Positions 34,520 through 43,119 of a DNA stretch of 64,000 nucleotides are shown here, one piece after another. Where the stretch lies: assembly GCA_014204635.1 (NCBI GenBank), contig JACHLS010000004.1:310001-374000 (forward strand), given 5' to 3'. The number at the start of each line of letters is the position of its first letter. Positions within the stretch are counted from its first letter, which is position 1. The translations under genes were made by a program, and so were the position numbers. Under the pieces are notes generated by a model. That model ran no database searches and was not told where the DNA came from. It worked only from the letters and a program-made list of their open reading frames with translations. The stretch comes from Sporosarcina luteola (GTDB taxonomy: Bacteria; Bacillota; Bacilli; Bacillales_A; Planococcaceae).

Positions 34520-34708
34520 ATGAAATATATTATGACTTTTGTTTGGTCTTTTCTTCTCGTTACAATGGTGAACTATGTAACAGGTTCGATTGCCAACATC
34601 CAAGGGTTTGACTTCATGGGCGGCGTCATCGTATCGGTTGTTCTAAGCATCTTAGTTCTAGCTATTTCTGCAATAATTCCGGACGAGCCGGTTGCAGATC
34701 ATTCATGA
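34520..34708 (+). CDS. yjzD: YjzD family small membrane protein (DUF2929)
   Basis: 62 residues with two membrane helices (about 4-24, MTFVWSFLLVTMVNYVTGSI, and 32-53, GGVIVSVVLSILVLAISAII) and a short acidic tail. This is the DUF2929/YjzD pattern of Bacillales. AGAGGTG precedes the ATG. It is a lone gene between divergent fabH and convergent clpB. Function unknown. Confidence 0.82.
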   Translation: MKYIMTFVWSFLLVTMVNYVTGSIANIQGFDFMGGVIVSVVLSILVLAISAIIPDEPVADHS

Positions 34709-34718
34709 CACAAAAGGA

Positions 34719-34754
34719 GCCATCCAGTTTTACACTTGGATGGCCCTTTTTTTA
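34719..34754. terminator. Bidirectional terminator between yjzD and clpB
   Basis: GCCATCCAG pairs with TTGGATGGC (34719-34744), then CCTTTTTTTATT on the + strand. The reverse strand has only TCC-TTTTG after the stem, so termination is stronger forward. Confidence 0.75.
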
Positions 34755-36893
34755 TTCCTTGTCGATCTTCAATTTTCCATCTTCCATTGATAAATGAAGC
34801 TTTTCTCCTTCCCGCAATTCCCCTTTGATAACTTCCTTGGCGACAAGTGTCTCAACATGCCGCTGGATGAACCGTTTTAGCGGACGGGCCCCAAAGTCTG
34901 CATCTGTACCTTCCTTGACAATCCAATCGATGACCGAATTGTCGTATTCCAACTCCACCTCTTGCGCACGAAGCCGTTTGACGAGATCTTCAAGCAATTT
35001 TCTCGCAATCAAACCAAATGCATTGCCGGATAGAGAATGGAAGATGATAATATCATCCATCCTGTTGAGCAGCTCCGGTTTGAAATGCCGGCGCAATTCA
35101 GCCATAACCAGATCTTCCGCCGCATGATCTTCGGAATCGAAATGGCCATCCAGCAAATAGGCTGAACCAATATTGGAAGTCATGATGACGACCGTATTTG
35201 TGAAATGGACGAGCCGTCCTTGGCTATCGGTAATACGTCCATCATCCAAAATTTGGAGCAGGATGTTTGATACATCGGGATGTGCCTTTTCGATTTCATC
35301 TAGCAAGACAACAGAATATGGATTGCGGCGCACTGCTTCTGTCAGTTGCCCTCCTTCTTCGTAGCCGATATAGCCCGGAGGTGCACCGACAAGACGGGAT
35401 ACACTATGCTTCTCCATGTATTCGGACATGTCAATCCGGATGAAATGATCTTCGGAATCGAATAATGTGGCAGCCAGCGTCTTCGCAAGCTCAGTCTTCC
35501 CGACTCCTGTCGGTCCCAGGAACAAGAACGAGCCAATCGGCTTGTTCGGGTCTTTGATGCCTGCTCGTGCTCGCCAAACGGCTTCCGTTACGAGCTGCAC
35601 GGCATCGTCTTGCCCAATGACACGCTCTTCCAATGTTTCACGAAGACGGAGGAGCTTCTCTCGTTCTCCCTCGACAAGCTTTGTGACGGGAATTCCCGTC
35701 CAGCGGGCAACAATTGTTGCAATTTCATCTTCCGTCACTTCTTCGCGGAGCAATCGATTGTCCTGGCTTCCCGCTAGAGGCGCCTCCAATTCTTTTAACT
35801 CTTGCTCAAGCGTCGGAATCTTGCCGTATTGCAGTTCGGCTGCTTTATTCAAATCAAAACGATTTTGCGCATCTTCCAACTCACGACGGTAGCGATCCAA
35901 TTCTTCCCGTTTCTCCTGAATGTTGCGCAATGTTTCTTTTTCCTTGTTCCATTGCTCCCGCATGCCGGCGGACGAATCTTTCAAGTCCGTCAGTTCATCA
36001 CGCAGCGCTTCCAACCGGGTTTGGCTGATTGCATCCTTTTCCTTCCGCAGCGCTTGTTCTTCAATCTCAAGCTGCATAATACGGCGCGTTACCGTATCCA
36101 GCTCCTGAGGCATTGAGTCGATTTCCGTACGAATCATCGCACTTGCCTCGTCCATTAAGTCGATTGCCTTGTCCGGCATGAAACGATCTGTCAAATAGCG
36201 GTCGGATAATGTCGCTGCCGCAACAAGCGCCCGGTCGTGAATCCGGACACCGTGGTGCAGTTCAAATCGTTCCTTCAGGCCACGCAAAATAGATATGGTA
36301 TCTTCTACAGACGGTTCCCGGACAAGCACTTGCTGGAATCGTCGCTCTAGCGCAGGGTCCTTCTCAATATACATCCGGTATTCATCGAGTGTGGTTGCAC
36401 CGATGCAATGAAGCTCCCCGCGCGCAAGCATGGGCTTCAACATATTGCCTGCATCCATCGCGCCATCTGTCTTTCCAGCACCAACAATCGTATGGATTTC
36501 ATCAATGAAGAGAATGATGTCCCCTTCACTTTCCTTCACTTGTTTTAAAACACCCTTCAATCGTTCTTCAAATTCGCCGCGATATTTGGCTCCTGCGATG
36601 AGGGCGCTCATGTCCAGTTCAAAAATCTGGCGATCCTTCAACCCTTCCGGTACGTCTCCTTTTACAATTCGTTGGGCAAGACCTTCGACAATTGCTGTCT
36701 TCCCAACCCCTGGTTCCCCAATCAACACTGGATTATTTTTTGTTTTTCTCGATAGGATCCGAACCACATTGCGAATTTCCTCGTCCCGTCCGATGACAGG
36801 ATCCATTTTGCCGTTTTTTACTTCATCGACCAGATTACGGCCGAATTGTTCAAGGGGGGTACGCTGATCTTCTTGTACGCCGTCCATTCTCAT
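34752..36893 (-). CDS. clpB: ClpB disaggregase lacking the N-terminal domain
   Basis: 713 residues against about 860 for ordinary ClpB. It begins about 20 residues before the first AAA+ module. Walker A GEPGVGKT is at 59-66, with [14 protein letters not shown] after it. A long coiled-coil M-domain (about 265-400, [17 protein letters not shown]...[17 protein letters not shown]) identifies ClpB and not ClpC/E. AAA2 has GPTGVGKT near 460 and [13 protein letters not shown]. The Clp_N repeat domain is missing. ATG at 36891-36893, 6 bases after GAGGTGA, and promoter and CtsR sites directly upstream show the short form is the native product. It dissolves protein aggregates with DnaK. Confidence 0.92.
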   Translation of the reverse strand: MRMDGVQEDQRTPLEQFGRNLVDEVKNGKMDPVIGRDEEIRNVVRILSRKTKNNPVLIGEPGVGKTAIVEGLAQRIVKGDVPEGLKDRQIFELDMSALIAGAKYRGEFEERLKGVLKQVKESEGDIILFIDEIHTIVGAGKTDGAMDAGNMLKPMLARGELHCIGATTLDEYRMYIEKDPALERRFQQVLVREPSVEDTISILRGLKERFELHHGVRIHDRALVAAATLSDRYLTDRFMPDKAIDLMDEASAMIRTEIDSMPQELDTVTRRIMQLEIEEQALRKEKDAISQTRLEALRDELTDLKDSSAGMREQWNKEKETLRNIQEKREELDRYRRELEDAQNRFDLNKAAELQYGKIPTLEQELKELEAPLAGSQDNRLLREEVTEDEIATIVARWTGIPVTKLVEGEREKLLRLRETLEERVIGQDDAVQLVTEAVWRARAGIKDPNKPIGSFLFLGPTGVGKTELAKTLAATLFDSEDHFIRIDMSEYMEKHSVSRLVGAPPGYIGYEEGGQLTEAVRRNPYSVVLLDEIEKAHPDVSNILLQILDDGRITDSQGRLVHFTNTVVIMTSNIGSAYLLDGHFDSEDHAAEDLVMAELRRHFKPELLNRMDDIIIFHSLSGNAFGLIARKLLEDLVKRLRAQEVELEYDNSVIDWIVKEGTDADFGARPLKRFIQRHVETLVAKEVIKGELREGEKLHLSMEDGKLKIDKE

Positions 36894-36911
36894 ATACAAT
36901 CACCTCAACAG

Positions 36912-36934
36912 TTTGACTTTGACTATCTTTGATT
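36912..36934. promoter_or_regulatory. CtsR operator
   Basis: Reverse strand: AATCAAA-GAT-AGTCAAA (36918-36934) against the consensus GGTCAAA-nAn-GGTCAAA, plus a third heptad AGTCAAA (36912-36918). It lies between the -10 box and the clpB ribosome site. Confidence 0.78.
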
Positions 36935-36940
36935 AATTTA

Positions 36941-36969
36941 ATTATAGGATAAAAGGAATACAAAGTAAA
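36941..36969 (-). promoter_or_regulatory. SigA promoter of clpB
   Basis: Reverse strand: TTTACT (36964-36969), 17-base spacer, TATAAT (36941-36946). The CtsR heptads follow within 7 bases. Confidence 0.75.
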
Positions 36970-37040
36970 CTATTTTGCACATAGGGTCTATTATTCTCCT
37001 ACCCTTAGAGAAGTTCATAAAACATGGAGACAGGCAGGTC

Positions 37041-37520
37041 TCATGCCAATATGTTTCGGTTTGCAGTCAGTACCCCGTCTTCATCGGCATAAACAAAATG
37101 TCCTGGTATCCAGTTGACTTCCCCGAAATGGAGCTGGACGTCCCGCTCTCCTTTCCCTTCCTTTTTACTTCGGATCGGATTGGTGCCAATTGCCAGAATG
37201 CCAACTTCAAGCAACGCCAAGTCGGCACTGTCCCGGATACAACCATGGATGATGATCCCTGCAAGACGGCGAGATTCTGCAATCGCCCCAAGCTGATCAC
37301 CGAGCAGCGCACAGCGGGTAGATCCGCCCCCGTCGACAACGAGCACACTTCCTTCTGGAATTGTTTCCAAGGACTCTCTTACCAAAGCATTGTCTTCCAG
37401 CACCCGTACCGTTTGGATTGGTCCGGAAAATTCCTTATGTTTGCCATAGGAACGAAATGATACAGTACAAAGAGTTAACTCAGTACCAAATTCATCATGC
37501 AAATCAGCTGTCTTCACCAA
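37041..37520 (-). CDS. RraA-like / HMG aldolase family protein
   Basis: About 159 residues: [24 protein letters not shown], then [43 protein letters not shown], the RraA/4-hydroxy-4-methyl-2-oxoglutarate aldolase pattern with the R-x-x-A..GD and G-x-I/V-RD motifs. In Bacillales it is unclear whether it is an aldolase or an RNase regulator; RNase E is absent from them. AAGGAG abuts the first in-frame TTG (37527-37529), so TTG at 37518-37520 or GTG at 37515-37517 is the likelier start. It is the last of yitV-yitW-rraA on the strand, with a terminator before it. Confidence 0.82.
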   Translation of the reverse strand: MVKTADLHDEFGTELTLCTVSFRSYGKHKEFSGPIQTVRVLEDNALVRESLETIPEGSVLVVDGGGSTRCALLGDQLGAIAESRRLAGIIIHGCIRDSADLALLEVGILAIGTNPIRSKKEGKGERDVQLHFGEVNWIPGHFVYADEDGVLTANRNILA

Positions 37521-37551
37521 TATGGCCAACTCCTTTATATTATCCAGCTAT

Positions 37552-37592
37552 ACAAAAAGGGCTGCATGACCTACAATCGTCATCCAGCCCTC
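37552..37592 (-). terminator. Terminator of the yitW-like gene
   Basis: Reverse strand: AGGGCTG/CAGCCCT stem (arms 37585-37591 and 37558-37564) with an inner ATGA/TCAT pairing, then TTTTTG. Confidence 0.75.
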
Positions 37593-37603
37593 GCCTGTTC
37601 GTA

Positions 37604-37912
37604 TTAACGGACCCCTAACGCCATTTTCGCATACCGGGACATTTTATCCCTCGACCAAGGCGGGTTCCATACAATATTGACATTGACATCTTTCACTTCC
37701 GGAAGTTCTGTCAATTCCTGCTTAATATTTGAAACAATCTGAGGCCCTAGTGGACAGCCCATGGACGTCAACGTCATAGTAATTTCCGCTGTGCCCTCTT
37801 CATCTAAATTCACGTCATAGACAAGACCTAAATTGACGATATCGATGCCAAGCTCTGGATCAATTACGTTCTCCAGGGCTCCGTAGAGACTCCCTTTCAT
37901 TTCTTCATCCAT
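37604..37912 (-). CDS. yitW: MIP18/PaaD-like Fe-S assembly factor (YitW)
   Basis: 102 residues of the DUF59 family: ALENVIDPELGIDIVNLGLVYDVNLDEEG, then ITMTLTSMGCPLGPQIVSNIKQEL with the conserved Cys, and VKDVNVNIVWNPPWSRDKMSRYAK. Such proteins (SufT/MIP18/YitW) help mature Fe-S proteins, with the Cys as possible cluster contact. GGAG lies before the ATG. It follows yitV by 51 bases. Confidence 0.88.
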   Translation of the reverse strand: MDEEMKGSLYGALENVIDPELGIDIVNLGLVYDVNLDEEGTAEITMTLTSMGCPLGPQIVSNIKQELTELPEVKDVNVNIVWNPPWSRDKMSRYAKMALGVR

Positions 37913-37963
37913 TCCAATTTCTCCTCTCCGACCAGTAGTATCCCCATCATAACAAAGGAATGC

Positions 37964-38725
37964 CTAGTCATTCAAATATCTTGCGAACCAATCGCACGCT
38001 TCCAACATGCCGCTTCTTGAAACAGCATGTCCAGCTGACTGATCCGTCGTAAACGTAAAACGTTCCGGATAAGCCGCATAATCAGCTTTAGCAGCATGAA
38101 AGAAATGAAATGTCGGATCATACGGAACGACTGTATCTTTCTTCCCATGCCAAAAATGGACCGGCCTGCCATTCAAACGTTCCCGTTGCTTTGTCAGATC
38201 AAAAAACGCAAGGGTGTCAAGCAACGATTTCCGTTCTTCAGGGGTAATCGGCAGCTTGAAACCTCTCCGCTCAAATTCAGACATTTGCGCTTTCGCCAAT
38301 TCTACAAACCCGGGCGCGCCCATCATCACCGCAGCCGTATCGATCCAATCATATACAGCAAGGCATCCAAGGGTCGTAATGCCACCCATCGACGTCCCAC
38401 CGACGCCAATCCGCTCGACTCCCCGCGCAGTAAGTTCTTCATGCAGCATCTTCATCTCTTCGATAGACGTTAAGACAATCTCCCAGAAACGCAAGCTCAG
38501 TTGTACCTCATCCAACGGTTCGCTGCGCACACCATGCAAATAAGCCTCCGGCAATAAAACCTGGAATCCCTTTTTCGCCAAATTGAATGCGTAATGCAGA
38601 TTATGTTCCTTCGCACTCGTAAAACCGTGGAGAAAAATGACAGCAGGCTTCTGTTGCTCCTTGTTTCCTTCTTCTTCAATATGTAATAACGGGATGCCTC
38701 CCCAAGTTTCTTCTTTAATTCTCAT
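37964..38725 (-). CDS. yitV: Alpha/beta hydrolase YitV
   Basis: 253 residues, prolyl-oligopeptidase/dienelactone-hydrolase fold. HGFTSAKEHNLHYAFNLAKKGF gives the oxyanion-side loop, GVGGTSMGGITTLG the nucleophile Ser, LPEAYLHG, and SAGHAVSRSGMLEACDWF the catalytic His. ATG at 38723-38725 with AAGGTG upstream is preferred over the preceding ATG. An uncharacterised esterase; neighbours yitW, yitU and yitS match the B. subtilis cluster. Confidence 0.85.
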   Translation of the reverse strand: MRIKEETWGGIPLLHIEEEGNKEQQKPAVIFLHGFTSAKEHNLHYAFNLAKKGFQVLLPEAYLHGVRSEPLDEVQLSLRFWEIVLTSIEEMKMLHEELTARGVERIGVGGTSMGGITTLGCLAVYDWIDTAAVMMGAPGFVELAKAQMSEFERRGFKLPITPEERKSLLDTLAFFDLTKQRERLNGRPVHFWHGKKDTVVPYDPTFHFFHAAKADYAAYPERFTFTTDQSAGHAVSRSGMLEACDWFARYLND

Positions 38726-38945
38726 AAACAGCACCTTCTGACTTTTTATAAAAGCGTACCAAAGTTTTTCTAAAAAAACAAAAGGTAGACACCCGGAGAC
38801 GGTTACTTTTGACTTGTTACGCTAACTAAGGGTAGTATGTAGGAAATCAGTATGTCCGATTCATTTGTAAATGTTACGATTTAGAATGGACATGGTAGGA
38901 AATACAATTTGGGAATAGAATCGTTCATTCGTAGGAGGAGTTGCT

Positions 38946-39755
38946 TTGAAGCCGCATTTGATTGTACTCGATTTGGATGGAACATTATTAACCGATGAAA
39001 AAGTCATTTCTGAAAAAACCGCACATACATTGGAACAAGCGAGGGAACAAGGCCATCAAGTGATGATTGCGACGGGCAGACCTTACCGTGCAAGCGAAGT
39101 TTATTACAACCAACTTGATTTAACAACACCGATCGTCAATTTCAATGGGGCTTTTGTCCACCATCCCAGAGATAAGAAGTGGAAGACCATTCATGAAACA
39201 ATCTCATTGCCTGTCGTCCGTGATGTCGTTGATGCCATGCAGGGATTTGATATCCATAATATAATTGCAGAAGTTATGGATGATGTGTACTTGGAGAAAC
39301 ACGATGCCAAACTGTTGGACATTCTTAGTTTTGGTGCTCCTGTCATCAAAGAAGGAGATATCCGAAAAACATTACAGGATGACCCGACAAGTTTGCTCAT
39401 CCAAGCAGACAGCAAAAAAGTCGAGCCAATCCGCCAGCATCTAGCCGAAGTGCATGCCGAAGTTATCGACCATAGACGCTGGGGCGCACCATGGGATGTC
39501 ATTGAAATAGTCCGACATGGTTTGAATAAAGCGGTCGGTATTTCCTATGTCTCTAAGTGGCTCGATATTCCACGCGAACGGATCATCGCATTCGGGGATG
39601 AAGACAACGACTTGGAGATGATTGATTATGCCGGAGTCGGTGTAGCAATGGGAAATGGCATCGATCGCCTGAAATCCATCGCGAACGAAGTGACATTGAC
39701 CAATAATGAAGATGGAATCGCCGAGTTCTTGAAGGAAAGACTGCACCTGACATAG
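38946..39755 (+). CDS. yitU: HAD-superfamily phosphatase, Cof type (YitU)
   Basis: 269 residues. HAD motif I is LDLDGTLLTDEK at 8-19, motif II GRPYRAS, motif III the Lys in GLNKAVGISYVSKWL and motif IV GDEDNDLEMIDYAG. The C2B cap places it with Cof phosphatases, which dephosphorylate sugar phosphates, flavin or pyridoxal phosphates; YitU-type enzymes of B. subtilis act on a riboflavin precursor. The TTG start follows AGGAGGAG. It is divergent from yitV and followed by degV. Confidence 0.9.
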   Translation: MKPHLIVLDLDGTLLTDEKVISEKTAHTLEQAREQGHQVMIATGRPYRASEVYYNQLDLTTPIVNFNGAFVHHPRDKKWKTIHETISLPVVRDVVDAMQGFDIHNIIAEVMDDVYLEKHDAKLLDILSFGAPVIKEGDIRKTLQDDPTSLLIQADSKKVEPIRQHLAEVHAEVIDHRRWGAPWDVIEIVRHGLNKAVGISYVSKWLDIPRERIIAFGDEDNDLEMIDYAGVGVAMGNGIDRLKSIANEVTLTNNEDGIAEFLKERLHLT

Positions 39756-39812
39756 AAATTATAGAGAGAAGATGGATGTGTACTAGTTAAAGTACGATAG
39801 GGAGGAAATTGT

Positions 39813-40667
39813 ATGCGAATTTTTGCTGATAGTGGCTGTGATTTGCCAAAGTCTTTTTTTGAGGAGCATGACGTCACACTCTTGCCTCTCCGTGTACTCA
39901 TTGACGATCAAGAGTACGATGATGTAGTGGAAATTGATTCAAAAGAGATCTATAAAGCTATACGAAATGGAAGCCATCCGAAGACCTCGCAGGCATCCCC
40001 TGAGTTGTTTCTCAACGTTTGGAAGGAGTTAGCGGCTTCCGGTGAAGACGGACTCTATATCGCATTTTCTTCCGAATTGTCCGGAACGTACAATACGAGC
40101 ATTATGATGAAGGACCAAGTGAAAGAGGCCAATCCGAACATGAATCTCGTTATCATTGATTCACGATGTGCTTCGCTCGGCCACGGCCTTCTTGTAAAAG
40201 AGGCCGTCCGGTTGCGGGATAAAGGAGAAGATGTCCGCACCATTGAACGGAAAATCCGATCCATGGCCGCCCATATGGAGCATCTGTTCACTGTGGAGGA
40301 TCTGGACTACCTGGCAAAAGGCGGGCGGGTTTCCAAAGCGAGCGCCTTCATCGGCGGTTTATTGAATATTAAACCATTGCTGCATGTTGAAAATGGAAAG
40401 CTGGTCCCTCTAGAAAAACATCGGGGACGCAAAAAAGTATTGAAGCGGCTCACCGATCTAATGGCAGAACGAGGCGATCATTTATCGAAACAGACCATCG
40501 CCATCAGTCACGGAGATGATGAAGAAACAGCACTGGAAGTAAAAGCGGCCATCGAGGAATTATTCCGCCCTGTTCATGTTGAAGTCCATCTGATCGGCTC
40601 AGCCATCGGAGCCCATGCCGGTCCTGGAACCATAGCAGTTTTCTTTCTCAATAAGTTGAACGGATAA
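39813..40667 (+). CDS. DegV family fatty-acid-binding protein (YitS)
   Basis: 284 residues: FADSGCDLPKSFFEEHDVTLLPLRV at the start, TSQASPELFLNVW with the ligand Ser, FSSELSGTYNTSIMM, VIIDSRCASLGHGLLV and a C-terminal SHGDDEETALEVKAAIEELF...GSAIGAHAGPGTIAVFF. DegV proteins (FakB) hold a fatty acid for phosphorylation by FakA. GGGAGGAAATT precedes the ATG. It follows yitU by 57 bases, and a terminator closes both. Confidence 0.93.
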   Translation: MRIFADSGCDLPKSFFEEHDVTLLPLRVLIDDQEYDDVVEIDSKEIYKAIRNGSHPKTSQASPELFLNVWKELAASGEDGLYIAFSSELSGTYNTSIMMKDQVKEANPNMNLVIIDSRCASLGHGLLVKEAVRLRDKGEDVRTIERKIRSMAAHMEHLFTVEDLDYLAKGGRVSKASAFIGGLLNIKPLLHVENGKLVPLEKHRGRKKVLKRLTDLMAERGDHLSKQTIAISHGDDEETALEVKAAIEELFRPVHVEVHLIGSAIGAHAGPGTIAVFFLNKLNG

Positions 40668-40683
40668 GCTATTGCAAAAAATA

Positions 40684-40722
40684 CCCTCTTACCGGAAGTT
40701 TCCAGGTAAGAGGGCATTTTTT
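40684..40722. terminator. Bidirectional terminator between degV and the amylase-like gene
   Basis: CCCTCTTACC (40684-40693) pairs with GGTAAGAGGG (40705-40714). TTTTTTATTTT follows forward, and AAAAAA precedes. Confidence 0.85.
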
Positions 40723-42166
40723 ATTTTCTAACTGTGTCCTGGCGCCGCCGTTCTCTTCCTTTTTTAATCACAAGGAATAGAAAGCCAAGGAATAAAATAT
40801 ATACTAAGATGGAAGCAATCAAATATGGCGTATTGAAACCTTTATCCTCATCCGTGATATAGATTTCCTCTGTTTCGCGGTCGAGTACGACACGGAATAC
40901 TCCATCATCCGATTCTCGGACCAGATCGCTATTCAATACCCCGCGGAGTTTTTTGTTTTGACCGAACGTCTCCGCCGGAATAGTGACATTTGCGGTCTTG
41001 TCTGTGTTGTTGATGGCAATCAACCACGTTTCGTCTTCTGAAGAACGGGTATACACGAGAAATCCATTTTCATTGTGTAAAATGTTGAAATCCCCTGTTC
41101 GCAGCGTAGTCGATTGGTTGCGCAATCCGTTCAAGTCGGCAATGTGATCTTTCAATTCCATGTCTGTCTTAAAGTTCATCAAAGGATGGCTTTCAGGTGC
41201 TTCTTTTCCGTTAACTGCAATTTCAGTGCCATATGGCATGATTGGCGTTCCGGGCATAGTGAAGAGAGCCGTCGCAGCCAGCTTCCAGCGGGTTGGCGGA
41301 AACATCCTCTTTTCTACAATGTCGTAGGTGAATCGCGAACCGACCAAATCATCAAATTGAACCGGTTCATTGTGCGGGCTGTTTGAAAACTGTGCCAGAA
41401 CAGAGGAATCTGGATTTACTTCGACAAATGACTGGCGCAACGCATCCATTCTATCTTGATTCGCCTGCAGATCAAATTCTGCATCACTTGCTTCCTGCGA
41501 GAGGACGTAGACGTCTGGCTTGTTATCTTTTACGGACTTGATGAGTTCATTTAGAAAATCAGCCCCGAATCCGTCTATCTTTGTCAATCGGATCCCATCC
41601 AATTGATAAGTGGAAACAAAATCAACAACAGCTTGTTTCAAACTTGTTTGCACCGTTGGGTCTTGTACATCCCAATGGACAACTCCGTTCCCATCTGAAG
41701 TGGATTTCAACTTGCCGCTCTTCACCCAAACGTGATTCTCACTTACTTCCCCTAATGGAAAATCAGCAATGACTTTCAATTTATTCTTATGAATTTCATC
41801 TATTAGAGCGTGAAGTTCCTTCTCTGTCCCAAAATGCGGTTCGATTTTCCCGTAATCCAACACCCGGCTACCATCATACGTCTCCATTGAAAAAACAGGT
41901 CCGATTGAGACAAACGTAAAGCCCATATCCATAATATGCTGCAAGCGGGATGCCACTCCTTCGAAGTCTCCCCCATTAAACGCATAAGGATCTAATGAAT
42001 TCACGCCTTCATTATTGTCTGGATTTGCATCGTTGAAACGGTCCACTAATAAATCATATATACTATCATCCGCCATGGAACCTTTCGCCTGTGCAAAGCC
42101 AGGAAGGAACAAAGCCAACGCCATGGACGCGATTCCTAATTTACCAAACCAATGTTTCACTTTCAC
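40721..42166 (-). CDS. Membrane-anchored GH13 amylase-like protein, probably inactive
   Basis: 481 residues: signal peptide (1-27, ends FAQA), GH13 barrel (about 33-390), C-terminal domain and a TM helix (about 447-467, LIASILVYILFLGFLFLVI) with an Arg-rich tail. The barrel fits: IYDLLVDRFNDANPDNN, YAFNGGDFEG, FTMPGTPIMPYGTEI. Key positions differ: region II reads DGIRLTKID at 190-198, so the nucleophile Asp is Thr195. Region IV reads PHNEP, so His-Asp is His265-Asn266. Region III keeps Glu225 (SQEAS). It may bind glycans without cutting them. The start codon follows GAGGAGG. It is closely followed, on the other strand, by the degV terminator. Confidence 0.85.
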   Translation of the reverse strand: MKVKHWFGKLGIASMALALFLPGFAQAKGSMADDSIYDLLVDRFNDANPDNNEGVNSLDPYAFNGGDFEGVASRLQHIMDMGFTFVSIGPVFSMETYDGSRVLDYGKIEPHFGTEKELHALIDEIHKNKLKVIADFPLGEVSENHVWVKSGKLKSTSDGNGVVHWDVQDPTVQTSLKQAVVDFVSTYQLDGIRLTKIDGFGADFLNELIKSVKDNKPDVYVLSQEASDAEFDLQANQDRMDALRQSFVEVNPDSSVLAQFSNSPHNEPVQFDDLVGSRFTYDIVEKRMFPPTRWKLAATALFTMPGTPIMPYGTEIAVNGKEAPESHPLMNFKTDMELKDHIADLNGLRNQSTTLRTGDFNILHNENGFLVYTRSSEDETWLIAINNTDKTANVTIPAETFGQNKKLRGVLNSDLVRESDDGVFRVVLDRETEEIYITDEDKGFNTPYLIASILVYILFLGFLFLVIKKGRERRRQDTVRK

Positions 42167-42451
42167 AAAAAAGCCTCCTCAACACGAGCTATCTCTCGCC
42201 ATTTTACCAAACAGGCCAGCCGCCCGCCATCCTTTGAAATGAATATCGAAAATTGCAACTTGAAATGGGGCTAAATTGTGAAGATTACCAGGGGATCGGA
42301 GAGAGCGAGCGCTCAGGTGAAGATCCCTGTGTAAACGCGTCAACCTATTCACGTCGCATTACAAATGCGATTCCGCGCATAATAGACTCCCGACCTCGTC
42401 TAGCAACTCCCACCCGCCAATCATTTATACTCTCCATTCACTAATCAAACA
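42167..42451. other. Gene-free interval upstream of the amylase-like gene
   Basis: No supported ORF in 285 bases. One loosely degenerate unit resembling the 42-base repeat of the 52.6-53.1 kb array (GCGCATAAT...ACTCCCACCCGCC) appears at about 42377-42420. Otherwise featureless. Confidence 0.4.
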
Positions 42452-42486
42452 TAAAAAACAGCCGGAAATCAGTTTGATTTCCGGCT
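42452..42486 (-). terminator. Terminator of the small protein gene at 42505
   Basis: AGCCGGAAATCA (42460-42471) pairs with TGATTTCCGGCT (42475-42486), and the reverse strand continues TGTTTTTTATG. Confidence 0.85.
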
Positions 42487-42504
42487 GGTGTAAGGGGTTT
42501 CTCC

Positions 42505-42624
42505 TTACTCATCATCAAATTGCGAGTGCCGTTGCCGCCTGTATGAGATAACGACTGATATGGCGAAGAGGGCCATGAGCAAAAGGATGACAACGAAGAA
42601 AACGATTCCAGATCCGGTAGCCAT
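42505..42624 (-). CDS. Very small single-helix membrane protein
   Basis: 39 residues: MATGSGIVFFVVILLLMALF then AISVVISYRRQRHSQFDDE. One membrane helix (about 6-27) is followed by a positively charged stretch and an acidic end. GAGGGG lies 6 bases before the ATG at 42622-42624, and a strong terminator follows, so it is a real gene although short. It is 46 bases after yisL on the same strand. No family recognised. Confidence 0.75.
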   Translation of the reverse strand: MATGSGIVFFVVILLLMALFAISVVISYRRQRHSQFDDE

Positions 42625-42670
42625 CCTGATCCCCTCTTTCTTGTTTCAAATTAAACAAGCTTTGAAACTC

Positions 42671-43045
42671 TTAGAAAAATTGCTCGCCCATCGGCAATTT
42701 GAAGCCCATGTACATGGTGGCAAACAGGAATACGAAAAACAAAACCCAGAAGAGCGTGACGCTCTTGCCTTTATTCGAACGGACCAAGACCATTTCCATC
42801 ATGCCAATTGTCAACAGTCCGAGAAGGAACTTGATGCCATATTGCGCACCCATTCCATAGTTCATTGATTTCATGAACAACAGGACACCTGAGAAAAGAA
42901 TCAGCACGTAAAATAGTCTTGCAATCATATGGGTAATTTTCTTACCCTTCGTACCTTTCGCCAGCACTGCCGCCACTAGGAAGACAATAATACCGACAAC
43001 CCATGTGAAAATATGAAAGTGGGTCGTGTTTGATAAAAAATCCAA
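42671..43045 (-). CDS. yisL: YisL family membrane protein (DUF1516)
   Basis: 124 residues with four membrane helices: FHIFTWVVGIIVFLVAAVLA (about 9-29), IARLFYVLILFSGVLLFM, IKFLLGLLTIGMMEMVLV and LFWVLFFVFLFATMYMGF, with a short charged TKGKK loop. The length and pattern fit YisL. The TTG start is 6 bases after GAGGTGA. It lies downstream of yisK with a 74-base gap. Function unknown. Confidence 0.85.
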   Translation of the reverse strand: MDFLSNTTHFHIFTWVVGIIVFLVAAVLAKGTKGKKITHMIARLFYVLILFSGVLLFMKSMNYGMGAQYGIKFLLGLLTIGMMEMVLVRSNKGKSVTLFWVLFFVFLFATMYMGFKLPMGEQFF

Positions 43046-43119
43046 ATTTATTCACCTCAACTATAGTCAATCTCCAACTATCCTATCACAGATGGAACAT
43101 CACGTGATAGAGAATGGAC

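Noticed and set aside
40721-42166. Toxin, defence or phage genes in the accessory-looking 34-45 kb stretch
   Set aside because: All genes there match Bacillales housekeeping or yit/yis families; no integrase, restriction or toxin-antitoxin features are seen.
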